5,320 bases of DNA from Methanomassiliicoccales archaeon (GTDB lineage Archaea; Thermoplasmatota; Thermoplasmata; Sysuiplasmatales; Sysuiplasmataceae): contig DAHXLZ010000048.1 in NCBI GenBank assembly GCA_027365715.1, positions 1 to 5,320 of the forward strand. Reading direction: 5' to 3'. How positions within the stretch are numbered: position 1 is the stretch's first letter; every line of letters begins with the position of its first letter. Positions 5,204 to 5,320 of the stretch are shown piece after piece. The translations under genes and the position numbers were made by a program. The notes under the pieces are model-generated. The model was not told where the DNA came from. It made no database searches and saw only the letters and a list, made by a program, of their open reading frames with translations.

Positions 5204-5320
5204 TTAGAATGCGACCTCCTTTGCGGCCGGCGGTTCGCGTTTCTTCGAGACTGCTCGCCTTCCCTTCCGGGAGGTGTTGGCAACTCTCTCCACGCACGTT
5301 AATTCGGGCATGCCCTGCCC
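5204..5320 (-). CDS. tnpB: TnpB/OrfB RNA-guided nuclease, C-terminal 38 residues (partial)
   Basis: Only the last 38 codons and the TAA at 5204-5206 are inside the window. The tail begins G-Q-G-M-P-E-L-T-C-V-E-R-V and continues with a basic, low-complexity stretch (R-K-G-R-R-A-V-S-K-K-R-E-P-P-A-A-K). This resembles the variable C-terminal tails of archaeal OrfB proteins, which follow the RuvC and zinc-finger parts and often contain a P-E-x-T-x-V-E pattern. None of the catalytic D-E-D residues or the zinc-finger cysteines are visible, so activity cannot be judged. Identification rests as much on the stem-loop and end sequence 14-43 nt downstream as on the peptide. The stop lies about 43 nt from the inferred right end, normal for this family. 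Confidence 0.62.
   Translation of the reverse strand, partial: GQGMPELTCVERVANTSRKGRRAVSKKREPPAAKEVAF

Larger units (their letters stand above)
5161..5320 (-). mobile_element. right end of an IS200/IS605-family element (continues beyond the window)
   Basis: The terminus reads TGACATCCTCCCACG on the plus strand and is followed by a perfect stem-loop and then the C-terminus of a TnpB-like protein on the minus strand. In this family the right end lies just past the tnpB stop and carries a subterminal hairpin recognised by the TnpA transposase. The outer boundary is placed at about 5161 from where receiver homology stops and the familiar end pattern begins; it could be off by a few bases. Whether tnpA is present lies outside the window. 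Confidence 0.65.
5161..5320 (-). ncRNA. expected TnpB guide RNA (omega RNA / reRNA) region
   Basis: TnpB proteins are known to use an RNA made from the 3' end of tnpB and the element's right end, with the guide taken from the flank just outside. Here that RNA would run leftwards on the minus strand through the tnpB end and the stem-loop at 5170-5190, and the guide would begin at about 5160. This placement follows from family knowledge; its 5' end and actual transcription are not visible. Confidence 0.35.

Overview
The window looks archaeal, most likely from a Thermoplasmatota-type euryarchaeon. This is an inference from several signs: A/T-rich TATA-like boxes instead of bacterial -35/-10 pairs, GGTGA-type ribosome binding sites with GTG and TTG starts, a Rieske/cytochrome b pair with no cytochrome c gene, and the tail of an archaeal-style IS200/IS605 element. 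No rRNA or tRNA gene is visible, so the taxon cannot be fixed from this window.

Layout. (1) Positions 3-203 hold an open reading frame that enters from the left edge; it is weakly supported and unrecognised. (2) Positions 276-3951 hold a compact minus-strand gene train, read right to left: Rieske iron-sulfur protein, cytochrome b, three small membrane proteins of 64, 112 and 68 residues, and an FkbM-type methyltransferase. Junctions are 15 nt or less, and four of the five are overlaps of 4 to 11 nt, which suggests one transcript with translational coupling. (3) Positions 3952-4997 are about 1 kb with no convincing gene. They hold a weak promoter candidate for the respiratory operon at the left and two good TATA-like boxes facing right at the right end. 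(4) At 5013 a response-regulator receiver gene starts but is cut off before its phospho-acceptor aspartate by the right end of an IS200/IS605-family element. The C-terminus of that element's TnpB lies on the minus strand up to the window edge.

How the genes work together. Rieske plus cytochrome b form the core of a quinol-oxidising bc-type complex in the cytoplasmic membrane. There is no cytochrome c1 and no CxxCH haem-c motif in the operon. The three coupled small membrane proteins are therefore candidates for accessory subunits or for helping pass electrons on. The methyltransferase at the end is functionally odd in this company and visibly poorer in G+C; it may be a later addition. The receiver gene is probably dead. 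If the TnpB element is intact beyond the window, its guide RNA would carry receiver-gene sequence next to the insertion site.
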